Assembly (NCBI RefSeq): GCF_017963645.1
Contig: NZ_JAGMWN010000005.1
Coordinates: forward strand, 62,001 to 126,000
Origin: Marivibrio halodurans
GTDB lineage: Bacteria; Pseudomonadota; Alphaproteobacteria; UBA8366; Aestuariispiraceae
DNA length: 64,000 bases
Direction of reading: 5' to 3'
The translations under genes were made by a program, and so were the position numbers. The notes under the pieces were generated by a model. The model had not been told where the DNA came from, did not search any database, and saw only the letters and a program-made list of their open reading frames with translations. Position 1 is the stretch's first letter, and the number at the start of each line of letters is the position of its first letter. Positions 46,679 through 55,204 of this stretch are shown one piece after another.

Positions 46679-47149
46679 TCACTGTCCGGCGACACCTTCT
46701 TCTTGGCCCGGCAACTTGGCGAGCAGAGCTACCTTGTTGAACCCGGCGGCACTGACTGTCCCCATGATCTCCATCACGCGGCCATAGGCGATACGGCTAT
46801 CGCCACGCACGAAAATACGGACATCCGGATTGTTACCGGTGACGGCCCGCAGGCGCGGCACGAGGTTCTCCAGCTCGATCCCCGTTTCCTGGATATAGAC
46901 CTTGCCGTCCCGATCCACGGTAAGGACAAGCGGCTCATCCGCGTCATTGAGACTCGCCGCCTTGGTTTCCGGCAAATCGACGGGCACACCAACCGTCAAG
47001 AGCGGCGCCGTCACCATGAAGACGATCAACAGCACCAACATCACGTCCACGAAGGGCGTCACGTTGATATCCGCCATCGGGCGATAGCGCGAGCGCCCGG
47101 AAATTCCCGATCGCCCGCCCCCCGGCGGTCCGAGCATGCCACCGGCCAT
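46679..47149 (-). CDS. tolR: Tol-Pal system protein TolR (ExbD family)
   Basis: TolR is the single-span partner of TolQ in the proton-driven motor. The 156-residue protein has a cytoplasmic start, a transmembrane helix (residues about 33-52, VDVMLVLLIVFMVTAPLL) with the proton-pathway Asp in NVTPFVDVML, and a periplasmic domain. Its stop lies 48 bp before tolA and its start 3 bp after the tolQ stop. Confidence 0.96.
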   Translation of the reverse strand: MAGGMLGPPGGGRSGISGRSRYRPMADINVTPFVDVMLVLLIVFMVTAPLLTVGVPVDLPETKAASLNDADEPLVLTVDRDGKVYIQETGIELENLVPRLRAVTGNNPDVRIFVRGDSRIAYGRVMEIMGTVSAAGFNKVALLAKLPGQEEGVAGQ

Positions 47150-47152
47150 GGA

Positions 47153-47929
47153 TCAGGCCTCCTCGTCCAACTGGCGGGAAATGATCGAGGAAAACTCGCC
47201 CGAGAAAGCCTCCAACCGGCCGGCATAGCGGGTAAGGTCCGTCGATATCTTGTTGTAGGCGACCGTCGCCGGAATCGCCGCCACGAGGCCGAGCGCGGTG
47301 GCGAATAGCGCCTCCGAGATACCCGGCGCCACCACGGCGAGGCTCGTCTGCTTCGTCGCCGCGATCGAGGTGAAGCTGTTCATGATGCCCCAAACCGTGC
47401 CGAACAACCCGACGAAGGGCGCCGCCGAACCGACCGAGGCAAGGAAGGGCAGGTATTTCTCCAGCCGTTCGATCTCGCGCGCCATGGTCACCTGCATCAC
47501 ACGGTCGACGCGCTGTTGCAGCCCGGCCGCGCTCTCGCGCAGATGGCCCCGGCTCGCCGAACGCTGCCATTCGCGCATTGCGGCGGAGAAGACCGAACTC
47601 ATCGGATCGCCCGGATACTGCCCCACCCGCTGATAAAGATCATCGAGAGAGCCGCCCGACCAGAACGCATCCTCGAACTTGTTGGCGAGGCGCTGCAGCT
47701 TCCGCATGCGGCCGATCTTCTCGAAGATGATCGCCCAACACCAGATCGAGGCGAGGATCAAAAGGATCATCACCGCCTTGACCACCCAATCAGCCCGCAG
47801 GAACAGGGCGACCAAGGACATGTCGGGCGATGCCGCGATATCACCGCCCATGATCAGCGTATCGATCATGCTCGCGCCCTCCGAGACGCCGTTCGCCAAG
47901 CCATCGCCACCCATCTGATCCTGTTCCAT
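47153..47929 (-). CDS. tolQ: Tol-Pal system protein TolQ (ExbB family)
   Basis: TolQ is the three-helix inner-membrane subunit of the Tol motor. The 258-residue protein has transmembrane segments near residues 48-66 (AVMILLILASIWCWAIIF), 150-172 and 195-215, with the family motif FVGLFGTVWGIMNSFTSIA and a GISEALFATALGLVAAIPA segment. It follows ybgC after 48 bp. The N-terminal 20 residues before MIDTLIMGGD may be an extension; a start at a downstream Met is possible. Confidence 0.96.
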   Translation of the reverse strand: MEQDQMGGDGLANGVSEGASMIDTLIMGGDIAASPDMSLVALFLRADWVVKAVMILLILASIWCWAIIFEKIGRMRKLQRLANKFEDAFWSGGSLDDLYQRVGQYPGDPMSSVFSAAMREWQRSASRGHLRESAAGLQQRVDRVMQVTMAREIERLEKYLPFLASVGSAAPFVGLFGTVWGIMNSFTSIAATKQTSLAVVAPGISEALFATALGLVAAIPATVAYNKISTDLTRYAGRLEAFSGEFSSIISRQLDEEA

Positions 47930-47977
47930 GCTGTCCCGTCCCTTGTCGGAGATTCCGGTGTCGGAAATATGGCGACC

Positions 47978-48412
47978 TCACGACCTTGCCGTGGTGCCAT
48001 GGCGGCCGACCGCCGCCGCCATCTCGCGCGGCAGGCGTTTCGGCCGGCCGGCGCGGTCGATCAAGACCACCTGTATATCGATCGTCGCGACCGTCGTCCC
48101 GTCGCGCCGGATGGTTTGAAGCATATCGACGCTCGCCCCGCCAACGGCGGCAACCCGCGTCTCCACCTCCAGCATGTCGTCGAGCAGCGCCGGCTTGAGA
48201 AATTCGATCGCGCAGCGCCTCACCGCGAAACCCGCGCCCAGGTCGCCCATCAACGCGCGATGCTCATAGCCGGCCCGTCGCAGGAATTCGGTTCGCCCGC
48301 GCTCCGCGAACTTGAGATAGTTGGCGTGATAGACGATTCCACCCGCGTCCGTATCCTCGTAATAGACACGCACCGGCAGACGATGGGCAACGTCATCGGT
48401 TCTATCGCTCAC
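47978..48412 (-). CDS. ybgC: Acyl-CoA thioesterase YbgC (Tol-Pal associated)
   Basis: The 144-residue hotdog-fold thioesterase has the 4-hydroxybenzoyl-CoA thioesterase-type motif [27 protein letters not shown], with the catalytic Asp in EDTDAGG. YbgC hydrolyses short or long acyl-CoA or acyl-ACP and sits at the head of tol operons in most proteobacteria. It overlaps the ruvB stop by 4 nt. Confidence 0.95.
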   Translation of the reverse strand: MSDRTDDVAHRLPVRVYYEDTDAGGIVYHANYLKFAERGRTEFLRRAGYEHRALMGDLGAGFAVRRCAIEFLKPALLDDMLEVETRVAAVGGASVDMLQTIRRDGTTVATIDIQVVLIDRAGRPKRLPREMAAAVGRHGTTARS

Positions 48413-49533
48413 GCGGCGCCCCCGTTGTCCGTTCCGTCGTCACGCGCCTCGTTCGAGCCATCGTCGAGCGCGCCGGCCTTGGCCAACATGTCGAGCTGCG
48501 CCGTGACCGCCGCCGGCGGCTCCAGGTCGATATAGCGCCAACCCGGCGGCGTCAGCATGCGACCACGCGGCGTGCGTTGCACCAGCCCCTGCTGGATCAG
48601 GAAAGGTTCCACCACCTCCTCCAGCACATCGCGTTCATTGCCCAACGCGGCGGCCAGCGTCTCCGCCCCTACCGGCCCGCCGCCGTAATTGGTCGCGATG
48701 CAGCGCATATAGCGCCGATCCATCGCATCGAGACCGCGCGCATCCACGTCAAGCCGCAGCAACGCCTTGTCGGCGGCATCCGCATCCACCTCCGCCACCC
48801 CATCGACGGCGGCGAAGTCGCGGACCCGGCGCAGAAGCCGGTTGGCGACGCGCGGCGTCCCGCGTGAGCGGCGCGCGATCTCCCGTGCGCCGTCCTCCGT
48901 CAGGACCATGCCGAGAATTCCGGCGGCGCGGGAGACAATATGCGTCAACTCGTCCTCGGTATAGAAATTCATATGGAGCGGGATGCCGAACCGCTCGCGC
49001 AGCGGCGTGGTGATGAGCCCCGCGCGCGTCGTCGCTCCGACCAGCGTGAAGGGCGGCAGGTCGATACGCACAGACCGCGCAGCCGGCCCCTCCCCGATGA
49101 TCAAATCCAGTTGGAAGTCCTCCATCGCGGGATAGAGAATCTCCTCCACCGCCGGCGAGAGACGGTGGATCTCGTCGATGAACAGCACATCGCGCGGCTG
49201 AAGATTGGTCAGCAGCGCCGCCAAGTCGCCCGCCTTCGCGATCACCGGCCCGGACGTCGCGCGGAACCCGACGCCGAGTTCACGGCTGACGATCTGGGCG
49301 AGCGTCGTCTTGCCGAGGCCGGGCGGGCCATAGAACAGCGTGTGGTCCATCGCCTCGCCCCGCTGCCGCGCGGCGGCGACGAAAATGCCCAGATTCTCCT
49401 TCACCGCCCCCTGGCCGACGAATGCCGCCAGGCTAAGAGGCCGGACCGCGCCGTCGCGGCTTTCCTCCCCGTCGGCGGCGGTTCGCTCGGGCGATACGGC
49501 GCGATCCTCGGGCGTGCTCGCCGCGGCACTCAT
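48409..49533 (-). CDS. ruvB: Holliday junction branch migration ATPase RuvB
   Basis: RuvB forms the hexameric AAA+ motor that drives branch migration with RuvA. The 374-residue protein has Walker [10 protein letters not shown] (residues 69-77), Walker [12 protein letters not shown], sensor [10 protein letters not shown] and the C-terminal winged-helix segment [12 protein letters not shown]. The N-terminus (about 28 residues, Glu/Arg-rich) is longer than in E. coli. It overlaps both ruvA and ybgC by 4 nt, making ruvCAB-ybgC a tightly coupled unit. Confidence 0.97.
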   Translation of the reverse strand: MSAAASTPEDRAVSPERTAADGEESRDGAVRPLSLAAFVGQGAVKENLGIFVAAARQRGEAMDHTLFYGPPGLGKTTLAQIVSRELGVGFRATSGPVIAKAGDLAALLTNLQPRDVLFIDEIHRLSPAVEEILYPAMEDFQLDLIIGEGPAARSVRIDLPPFTLVGATTRAGLITTPLRERFGIPLHMNFYTEDELTHIVSRAAGILGMVLTEDGAREIARRSRGTPRVANRLLRRVRDFAAVDGVAEVDADAADKALLRLDVDARGLDAMDRRYMRCIATNYGGGPVGAETLAAALGNERDVLEEVVEPFLIQQGLVQRTPRGRMLTPPGWRYIDLEPPAAVTAQLDMLAKAGALDDGSNEARDDGTDNGGAA

Positions 49534-50204
49534 CGCGAAAGCTCCTTCAACGCGCCACGGATCAGGAAGGCCGCGTCGACGGTCCCGCCGCCGTCCTCAC
49601 CCGCGGCCCCGCCGGCCCGCGCCGCCTTGGCCACGGCGGCGAAAGCCTCCGACCGGCCATAGCCGAGATTGACGAGGGCGGAGACCGCGTCGTCGCTCGC
49701 GCCGGTATCCGGTGCTCCGGCCCCGTCGGCCTTACCGCCCGCGCCGCTGGCGCCCCCGGCGTTCCCCGCGCCGGAAAACGCCCCACCGGGGCCAAGCGCG
49801 ATGCCGCCTGCCTTGTCCTTCAACTCGGCCACGATGCGCTGGGCCAGCTTCGGCCCGACGCCGTTGGCGCGCGCGACGGCGGCCTTGTCCTGCGCGGCGA
49901 CCGCTTGAGCCAGCTGATCCGGCGCCAGCACGGAAAGTATGGCGAGCGCCACGCGCGCGCCCACCCCCTGAACCGTGGTCAGCGCGCGGAACCAATCGCG
50001 CTCCGCCCGCTCCGCGAAGCCATAGAGATGGATATGATCCTCGCGCACATGGGTCTCGATATCGAGGGCGATGGCCCCGCCCGTCGCCGGGACCCGCGAC
50101 AGCGTGCGGCTGGAGCAATAGACGCGATACCCGACCCCGCCGACATCGACGACGAGACCGTCTTCCTCCGCTTGCTCCACCAGCCCCTTCAACTTCGCGA
50201 TCAC
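49530..50204 (-). CDS. ruvA: Holliday junction DNA-binding protein RuvA (GTG start)
   Basis: RuvA is the tetrameric junction-binding subunit of RuvAB. The 224-residue protein starts at GTG (50204), placing the canonical [11 protein letters not shown]-terminus right after the start. GGGGGAGG lies upstream, and GTGA overlaps the ruvC stop. Helix-hairpin-helix motifs [13 protein letters not shown] and [19 protein letters not shown] are clear. A Gly/Ala-rich linker (about residues 145-175) leads to domain III ([17 protein letters not shown]), which contacts RuvB. The linker is longer than usual. Confidence 0.95.
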   Translation of the reverse strand: MIAKLKGLVEQAEEDGLVVDVGGVGYRVYCSSRTLSRVPATGGAIALDIETHVREDHIHLYGFAERAERDWFRALTTVQGVGARVALAILSVLAPDQLAQAVAAQDKAAVARANGVGPKLAQRIVAELKDKAGGIALGPGGAFSGAGNAGGASGAGGKADGAGAPDTGASDDAVSALVNLGYGRSEAFAAVAKAARAGGAAGEDGGGTVDAAFLIRGALKELSR

Positions 50205-50746
50205 CGCGCGCCTCCCCCGGCCCCGCCGGTCGCGAACCGCGTCGTGGCGAGACCGCTGCCGGGGGCCCAGGCCCGATTGGTGGCGCCGTGATGGCCGTGA
50301 CAGATCGCGACGGCGAGCGCGTCGGCCGCGTCCTCGCTGCCCGGATCGGCGCCCGGCAACAACGTGCGCACCATGATCCCGATCTGGTCCTTGCTGGCGC
50401 CGCCGGTGCCGACGACCGCCTGCTTGACGCTCTTGGCCGCGTATTCGTGCACCGCCAGCCCCGCGAGCGCCGGGGCCAGCAGCACCACGCCGCGCGCATG
50501 GCCGAGCTTCAGCGTGGTGCCCGGATTCTTGTTCAGGAAGGTCTCCTCGACCGCCGCCTCCTGGGGGGCGTGACACGCCAGCACCGCCATCAACTCGTCA
50601 TGCAACGCCTTCAACCGGTCGGCCATGGGCAGGCGGTCGGGCGGATCGACGGTGCCACAGGCCACGAAGCGCAGATGGACGCCGTCCATGTCGACGACGC
50701 CCCAGCCCGTGTGCCTCAATCCCGGATCGAGCCCGATGATGCGCAT
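50201..50746 (-). CDS. ruvC: Crossover junction endodeoxyribonuclease RuvC
   Basis: RuvC resolves Holliday junctions by symmetric nicking. The 181-residue protein has the RNase H-like acidic residues: Asp7 in [14 protein letters not shown], Glu in [11 protein letters not shown], and the Asp pair in [14 protein letters not shown]. It follows yebC by 12 bp and leads the ruvCAB unit. Confidence 0.97.
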   Translation of the reverse strand: MRIIGLDPGLRHTGWGVVDMDGVHLRFVACGTVDPPDRLPMADRLKALHDELMAVLACHAPQEAAVEETFLNKNPGTTLKLGHARGVVLLAPALAGLAVHEYAAKSVKQAVVGTGGASKDQIGIMVRTLLPGADPGSEDAADALAVAICHGHHGATNRAWAPGSGLATTRFATGGAGGGAR

Positions 50747-50758
50747 CCCGATTGCCGA

Positions 50759-51508
50759 TCAGCTCGCCAGCCGCTCCATCTCCGCGTCGGGGATGTCGTA
50801 GTTGGCCCACACATTTTGGGTGTCGTCGTAATCGTCGAGGGCGTCGAGCAGCTTCATCAACGTCTCCGCCTGATCCCCCTCGACCGGCATCATGTTCTTC
50901 GGCTTCCAGACAAGGCGCGCCTGCTCCGCCTCGCCGAAGGTCTCCTGCAAGCCCGAGGCGACCTCGTTCAGATCGTCCGCCTGGCAGGTCACGACATGGC
51001 CTTCCTCGTCGGATTCGACATCTTCCGCGCCGGCTTCCAGCGCGGCCTCGAACATGGCCTCGTTGCCGGCGACATCGGGCTTGTAACGCACCTCGCCCGC
51101 CCGCTCGAACATGAAGGAGACGGAGCCCGTCTCGCCCATGTTGCCGCCGTTCTTGTTGAAGATGGAGCGGATATCGGCGGCCGAACGGTTGCGGTTGTCG
51201 GTCATCACGTCGACGATTATGGCGACGCCGCCGGGGCCATAGCCCTCATAACGGATCTCCTCGTACTCGACGCCCTCGCCGCCGCCGGCGCCCTTCTGGA
51301 TCGCGCGCTCGATATTGTCCTTCGGCATCGATTGCGCGCGCGCCGCCTGCACGGCGAGGCGCAAGCGCGGATTGGCCGCCGGGTCCGGATCGCCCATCTT
51401 GGCCGCGATCATGATTTCCTTCGACAGCCGCGCGAAAAGTTGGGCGCGCTTCTTATCCTGCGCGCCCTTGCGGTGCATGATGTTCTTGAACTTGGAATGC
51501 CCTGCCAT
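50759..51508 (-). CDS. yebC: YebC/PmpR family protein
   Basis: The 249-residue protein has the family N-terminus [24 protein letters not shown] and the [18 protein letters not shown] segment near residue 95. YebC proteins act as transcriptional regulators in some bacteria and, in more recent work, as translation factors that relieve stalling at proline stretches. That second role would suit a genome with an EP-rich TolA, which is speculation. It is 12 bp upstream of ruvC, the standard order. Confidence 0.96.
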   Translation of the reverse strand: MAGHSKFKNIMHRKGAQDKKRAQLFARLSKEIMIAAKMGDPDPAANPRLRLAVQAARAQSMPKDNIERAIQKGAGGGEGVEYEEIRYEGYGPGGVAIIVDVMTDNRNRSAADIRSIFNKNGGNMGETGSVSFMFERAGEVRYKPDVAGNEAMFEAALEAGAEDVESDEEGHVVTCQADDLNEVASGLQETFGEAEQARLVWKPKNMMPVEGDQAETLMKLLDALDDYDDTQNVWANYDIPDAEMERLAS

Positions 51509-51931
51509 GGTGGCCCGTCCCGATCATATCGTCCCTGAGGCCGGCTCCGCGCGTCCCCGCGCCCCGGGGGCGGTTTCGGGGACGGTCGCATGTCGCCGCC
51601 CGGTTTCCACAAAGTCTAGCGCTGCCCGCGTCGAGTTTACCCGATATGTGGTAGGCACGCACGGCTTTCCTATCGGAACCGTAGTCTCCCGGTGCGCGGG
51701 CCCGCGCGGGGCAAGCTTTAGGGCAAGACCGCCCGCCATGCAACGAGCGGCTTCGTCGCCCGCCCCACCACGACGCAACGACCTTCCGCGGCCCTCTTGC
51801 GCGGCCCTCTTGCGCGGCCCTCTTGCCATGCCGCGCCACGGCGCGTCATATTGCGCCCATTCGGTCGGGGCTGGCGCGAGGCTGACCGACCGCCGGCCAC
51901 ATGGCCGGCCACGCGAACGGGATAAAGACTT
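51509..51931. other. Gap between yebC and the Hpt-domain gene (423 bp)
   Basis: No gene is supported. It holds the divergent leaders of yebC and the Hpt gene and a 13-bp tandem triplication. The remainder is GC-rich with no recognisable RNA or promoter consensus. Confidence 0.6.
51787..51825. repeat. Three perfect tandem copies of a 13-bp unit
   Basis: CGCGGCCCTCTTG occurs three times in succession at 51787-51799, 51800-51812 and 51813-51825. As a perfect trinucleotide-free tandem array in a divergent promoter region, it is a potential site of copy-number variation. Confidence 0.9.
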
Positions 51932-52450
51932 ATGGCTGACGGCGGCGACGGATCGGGGGATCGCGGCGATGTGGAGATCGTGACGCCCCCCCATACTCTG
52001 AAAAAGAAGGTCTCCGGCAGCGGCGGCCCGACGCCGGAGATGCTGGCACGCGCCGAAGCCGCCATCGCAAAGATGAGCGACGACTATCCCGAATGGGCGG
52101 GCAAGGACGTGGAAAAGCTCAGCGCCCTGGTAGAGACGCTGTCTCCGGAGCAGGCGACGAATACCGGCGCCGCGCGGGACGCCTTCCGCCTTGCCCACGA
52201 CATGCGTGGTCAGGGTGGCAGCTTCGGTTATCCGCTGATGACGCGGATCGCCAATTCCTTCTGCCGCTTCATGGAGAAAATGGAGACGCTCGATGCCGGC
52301 GCGATCGACATCCTATCAACGCATGTCGACGCGATGCGCGCGGTAATCGGTCACAAGGTCAGCGGCGACGGCGGCGAGACCGGCCGCCAGATCGCCGAGG
52401 GGCTGGAACAGGCGACGCGGAAATACCTAACGAGACACGGCCTGTCCTGA
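51932..52450 (+). CDS. Hpt (histidine phosphotransfer) domain protein
   Basis: The 172-residue protein has an Hpt four-helix signature with the probable phospho-acceptor His89 in AFRLAHDMRGQGGSFGYPL, matching the HxxKG-like Hpt consensus with Arg for Lys. The first 30 residues are disordered and basic (TLKKKVSG). It is a stand-alone protein without kinase or receiver domain, so it would relay phosphate between partners encoded elsewhere. It converges on the YmdB-like gene with 7 bp between stops. Confidence 0.75.
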   Translation: MADGGDGSGDRGDVEIVTPPHTLKKKVSGSGGPTPEMLARAEAAIAKMSDDYPEWAGKDVEKLSALVETLSPEQATNTGAARDAFRLAHDMRGQGGSFGYPLMTRIANSFCRFMEKMETLDAGAIDILSTHVDAMRAVIGHKVSGDGGETGRQIAEGLEQATRKYLTRHGLS

Positions 52451-52457
52451 CGCCCCC

Positions 52458-53273
52458 TTACCCCGGCCAGGCGACGGACAACCGCCCGCCGACGCGCAGC
52501 GGCTCGACCCGCACGGCGAGGCCGGTCCTGGGGTTCGTTTCCACCACGACACCGCACAGCGTGCCATCGCCCTCCGCCGGTTCCATGCGCGGGCGCGGCA
52601 GGCGGCCCAGGAGGCGCTCCATCGAGAGTTCCTTCTTCATCCCGATGACCGAATCGTAATCACCGCACATGCCGGCATCGCACTGAAAGCCGGTACCGCC
52701 GGCCAGCACATGGGCATCCGCCGTCGGAACGTGAGTATGGGTCCCGACCACCAGGCTGGCCCGTCCGTCGCAATAATGGCCGGTCGCGTATTTCTCGCTC
52801 GTCGCCTCGCCATGGAAATCCACCAGGACGAAGTCGAATCCGCTTTCCACCGGCGCGCCGTCGGGCATCGCCTCGTCGATCGCCTGAAAAGGATCGTCCA
52901 GAGGCTCCATGAAAAGGCGTCCCATGACATTGACCACCAGCACACGGTGCCCGCGCGCCGTGTCATAGACCGCCGTGCCCCGCCCCGGCGTGCCCGCCCG
53001 GAAGTTCGCGGGACGCAGCAGGCGCGGCTCCTCGTCGATATAGCCGATGATCTCGGCCTGATCCCAACTGTGATTGCCGCCGGTGATGACGTCCACGCCG
53101 GCCTCGAAGATCTCCTCGCAGATCTTGCGCGTGATACCGAAACCGTGCGCCGCGTTCTCGCCATTGGCGACGACGAAATCGAAATCGAACTGCTCGCGCA
53201 GACGGGGCAGGTGCGCGTTCAATGCGTCGCGCCCCGGCCGGCCGACGATGTCCCCCAGGAACAGAAGCTTCAT
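52458..53273 (-). CDS. YmdB-type metallophosphoesterase (TIGR00282 family)
   Basis: The 271-residue protein has the calcineurin-like metal ligands: GDIVGRPGRDAL at the N-terminus, NGENAAHGFG, GGNHSWDQ, and a later DFHGEATSEK and GTHTHVPTAD. B. subtilis YmdB is a 2',3'-cyclic nucleotide phosphodiesterase affecting sporulation and biofilm choice; the alphaproteobacterial role is unknown. The start overlaps the stop of the cyclo-ligase gene by 4 nt. Confidence 0.93.
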   Translation of the reverse strand: MKLLFLGDIVGRPGRDALNAHLPRLREQFDFDFVVANGENAAHGFGITRKICEEIFEAGVDVITGGNHSWDQAEIIGYIDEEPRLLRPANFRAGTPGRGTAVYDTARGHRVLVVNVMGRLFMEPLDDPFQAIDEAMPDGAPVESGFDFVLVDFHGEATSEKYATGHYCDGRASLVVGTHTHVPTADAHVLAGGTGFQCDAGMCGDYDSVIGMKKELSMERLLGRLPRPRMEPAEGDGTLCGVVVETNPRTGLAVRVEPLRVGGRLSVAWPG

Positions 53274-53863
53274 GGACGGAATGCCTTTCGCTCGGTCACG
53301 ATCCAGTCGAGCGGTTGGTCCGTCGCCTCGCGGGGGACCGCCGCCACCTCCTGCGCGGCATAGGCGACACCCGCGGCGATCACCCGGCGCCGGCCACGCA
53401 GCCTCTCCAGCGTGCGGTCATAGAAACCGCCGCCATAGCCCAGCCGATAGCCGGCCCGGTCGAAGGCCAGCATCGGCACGAGCAGGATATCGGGTTCTAC
53501 CGCCTCGACCTCCGGCGCGGGCGCGCGGGTTCCGAAGGGTTCCTCCACCAACGCGTCACCTTGGCGATAGAGGCGGAAGGTCAGCGGCCGGTCCTTGCCC
53601 TCGACGCAGGGCAACGCGACCCGGCAACCCCGCGCCCAGAGCGCCTGCATCAACGGCGCCGTATCGAGTTCGGAGCCGATCGGCAGAAACGCGCTGACGG
53701 TCGATTTCTTCGGCGGGTCGAGCGCCGCCATCACCTTCAGCGACACCTCGATCGCGGCCTGAACGCCGTTCTCCGCGTGCGCGGCCTTGCGGGCTGCCTG
53801 GGCCTCGCGCCGAGCGGCGCGCTTCGCCTCGGCGATGGACTCGCCATCCTGCGATTCCGTCAT
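53270..53863 (-). CDS. 5-formyltetrahydrofolate cyclo-ligase
   Basis: The enzyme converts 5-formyl-THF to 5,10-methenyl-THF using ATP. The 197-residue protein has KRAARREAQAARKAAH at the N-terminus and the nucleotide-binding motif GYGGGFYDRTLERLRG near residue 145. The start at 53863 removes an Arg-rich upstream extension that would read into the 6S RNA. Its position immediately after a 6S RNA candidate and zapA is the classical ygfA arrangement of proteobacteria. Confidence 0.93.
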   Translation of the reverse strand: MTESQDGESIAEAKRAARREAQAARKAAHAENGVQAAIEVSLKVMAALDPPKKSTVSAFLPIGSELDTAPLMQALWARGCRVALPCVEGKDRPLTFRLYRQGDALVEEPFGTRAPAPEVEAVEPDILLVPMLAFDRAGYRLGYGGGFYDRTLERLRGRRRVIAAGVAYAAQEVAAVPREATDQPLDWIVTERKAFRP

Positions 53864-53937
53864 GCGGACACCTTGGGTCACGGGAACGAGCCGCCGACCT
53901 CGACGTCTCGGAAAACGAGCGGGCGCGAACCGCGATC

Positions 53938-54066
53938 GCCGTGGCCGGAACATATCCTCTGGAGCCTGCTCGAGCAGGTGGGCGCCGTTGTACCGAGGCC
54001 AAGACCCCGGCAGGGACAGCTCCCTAGAGGTGAGTATAGCCCCCGGGACATAATCGGCTACACGCG
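53938..54066 (-). ncRNA. ssrS: 6S RNA candidate
   Basis: The minus-strand sequence between zapA and the cyclo-ligase gene folds in 6S RNA style. A terminal stem pairs CGTG/GCCG (54064-54055) with CGGCCACG (53947-53940). A GGGGC/GCTCC stem follows, then a large asymmetric bubble. One side of the bubble contains the self-complementary CCTGCTCGAGCAGG (53965-53978). Beyond it lies a long apical stem with a CCGGGG-CCTCGG loop hairpin. The TACAACGGCGCCCACCTG segment is typical of alphaproteobacterial 6S RNAs as I recall them. 6S RNA binds housekeeping RNA polymerase and downregulates transcription in stationary phase. Exact ends are estimated. Confidence 0.75.
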
Positions 54067-54093
54067 CGCCGCAGCACGCGCCCTGGCGCAGAT

Positions 54094-54465
54094 TTAGGAG
54101 TCTTGAAGCCGCGCGGCAATAGCGTCGAGTCGTTCGGTCGCGCGATCGATCGCCGCCGCCCCCTCGGCGCGCGCCGAATCCGTGGCATCGGCTCCGGCCT
54201 CGGCGGTCCGCGCACCTTCCGCCTCCAGCGCGTCGACACGCTGTTTCAGACGCGCGATTTCGAGTTGGGCGTCGGAGAGTTCGTCCGAAACCAGCAGACC
54301 AGCAATCACCAGCAGCCGCGCATGACCGACCTGACCGATCGAACCGGCGAGGTCGCGCACCCGACCGTCGAGTTGCGCCGCGAGCGCGCCCAGATGCTCC
54401 TCCTGCCCATCCTCGCAGGCGATCATATAGTCGCGGTCATTTATCGTGACGGAGAGTTGGCGCAT
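54094..54465 (-). CDS. zapA: Cell division protein ZapA
   Basis: ZapA binds FtsZ and promotes Z-ring bundling. The 123-residue protein has the family N-terminus LSVTINDRDYMIACEDGQEEHLGALAAQLDGRV, then LLVIAGLLVSDEL and a C-terminal coiled coil extended by an Ala-rich tail. The start at 54465 follows GCGAGGAC; the longer frame is not supported. It follows the coiled-coil gene by 17 bp and precedes the 6S RNA. Confidence 0.93.
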   Translation of the reverse strand: MRQLSVTINDRDYMIACEDGQEEHLGALAAQLDGRVRDLAGSIGQVGHARLLVIAGLLVSDELSDAQLEIARLKQRVDALEAEGARTAEAGADATDSARAEGAAAIDRATERLDAIAARLQDS

Positions 54466-54482
54466 GTCCTCGCGGCCCTTTC

Positions 54483-54797
54483 CTAAGGCTCTTCCCGGCC
54501 GGCGGAGGCCGGTCCGGCGCGTAACGCGTCCCCGTCGACCTTCCCGCCATTCCCGCCGCCCTCCGGTGCGAGCACCGCGTCGATATCCGCCAGGGTGGCA
54601 TCGATCTCCGCGCACGCGCCGCGTTTGAGACGGTTCAGCTCGGTTTCGAGGTCGGCGACGCGACTCTCCAGCGCGCGCTTTTCCTCCGCGAGACGCGCGC
54701 GCTCGGTCTCCGCCTTCTCCCGCTGCGCGGTCGCGGCCGTCTCCACCCGCTGCAACGCGGCGGCAAGGCGGCTTTCCGCTTGCGGGATGTCGGTCAT
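54483..54797 (-). CDS. DUF4164-like coiled-coil protein upstream of zapA
   Basis: The 104-residue protein is almost entirely coiled coil in its first 65 residues (SRLAAALQRVETAATAQREK and the heptad-rich stretch after it), followed by a Gly/Asp-rich tail. Small coiled-coil genes of this type (DUF4164) usually precede zapA in alphaproteobacteria, which suggests a division-related function, but none is proven. The ATG at 54797 is the first plausible start; upstream extension reads through intergenic GC-rich sequence. Confidence 0.75.
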   Translation of the reverse strand: MTDIPQAESRLAAALQRVETAATAQREKAETERARLAEEKRALESRVADLETELNRLKRGACAEIDATLADIDAVLAPEGGGNGGKVDGDALRAGPASAGREEP

Positions 54798-55204
54798 GGC
54801 GGCCACGGCTCCGCTTGAGGGCGTTGATGCTACGTCGGAAGCGTCCGCGACGTTAAGCGTGGCCCCGGCGCGCGTCAACTCGACCCTCCGTTTCGAGCGC
54901 CATCGCTTCGCCACGCCCCAGGTCCGCGAAGCCGCGCGAAACCGGGCATGGCGGGGGTGAATCCGGTTGACCTGCCGGGTCGGCGCTTGCATCTTGCGCC
55001 CGCTTTCGGGGAAAGGGGATTCTCCGGGGCATCTTGGGGCATTTTTTCGGTCCGAGGCGGTGCACGCGGCCCGGTCGGAGCGCAACGGCGCGTGGCCGTC
55101 GAACGCGAGATGCAAGACCGCCCGCCGCGCCGGCATTCAGCGTATGACCCGCCCGAAGGCGAGTCCACGCGACACGAACGACTGACGAAAGAGTACCGAA
55201 CGCC
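54798..55204. other. Divergent promoter region between zapA unit and tkt (407 bp)
   Basis: No gene is supported. It separates the zapA unit (minus) from the tkt-gap-fba-thiE unit (plus) and should hold both promoters. The only structure I see is a widely spaced 9-bp inverted repeat, CTTGCATCT at 54986-54994 and AGATGCAAG at 55108-55116, plus a short T-run near 55047. Neither is diagnostic. Confidence 0.55.
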
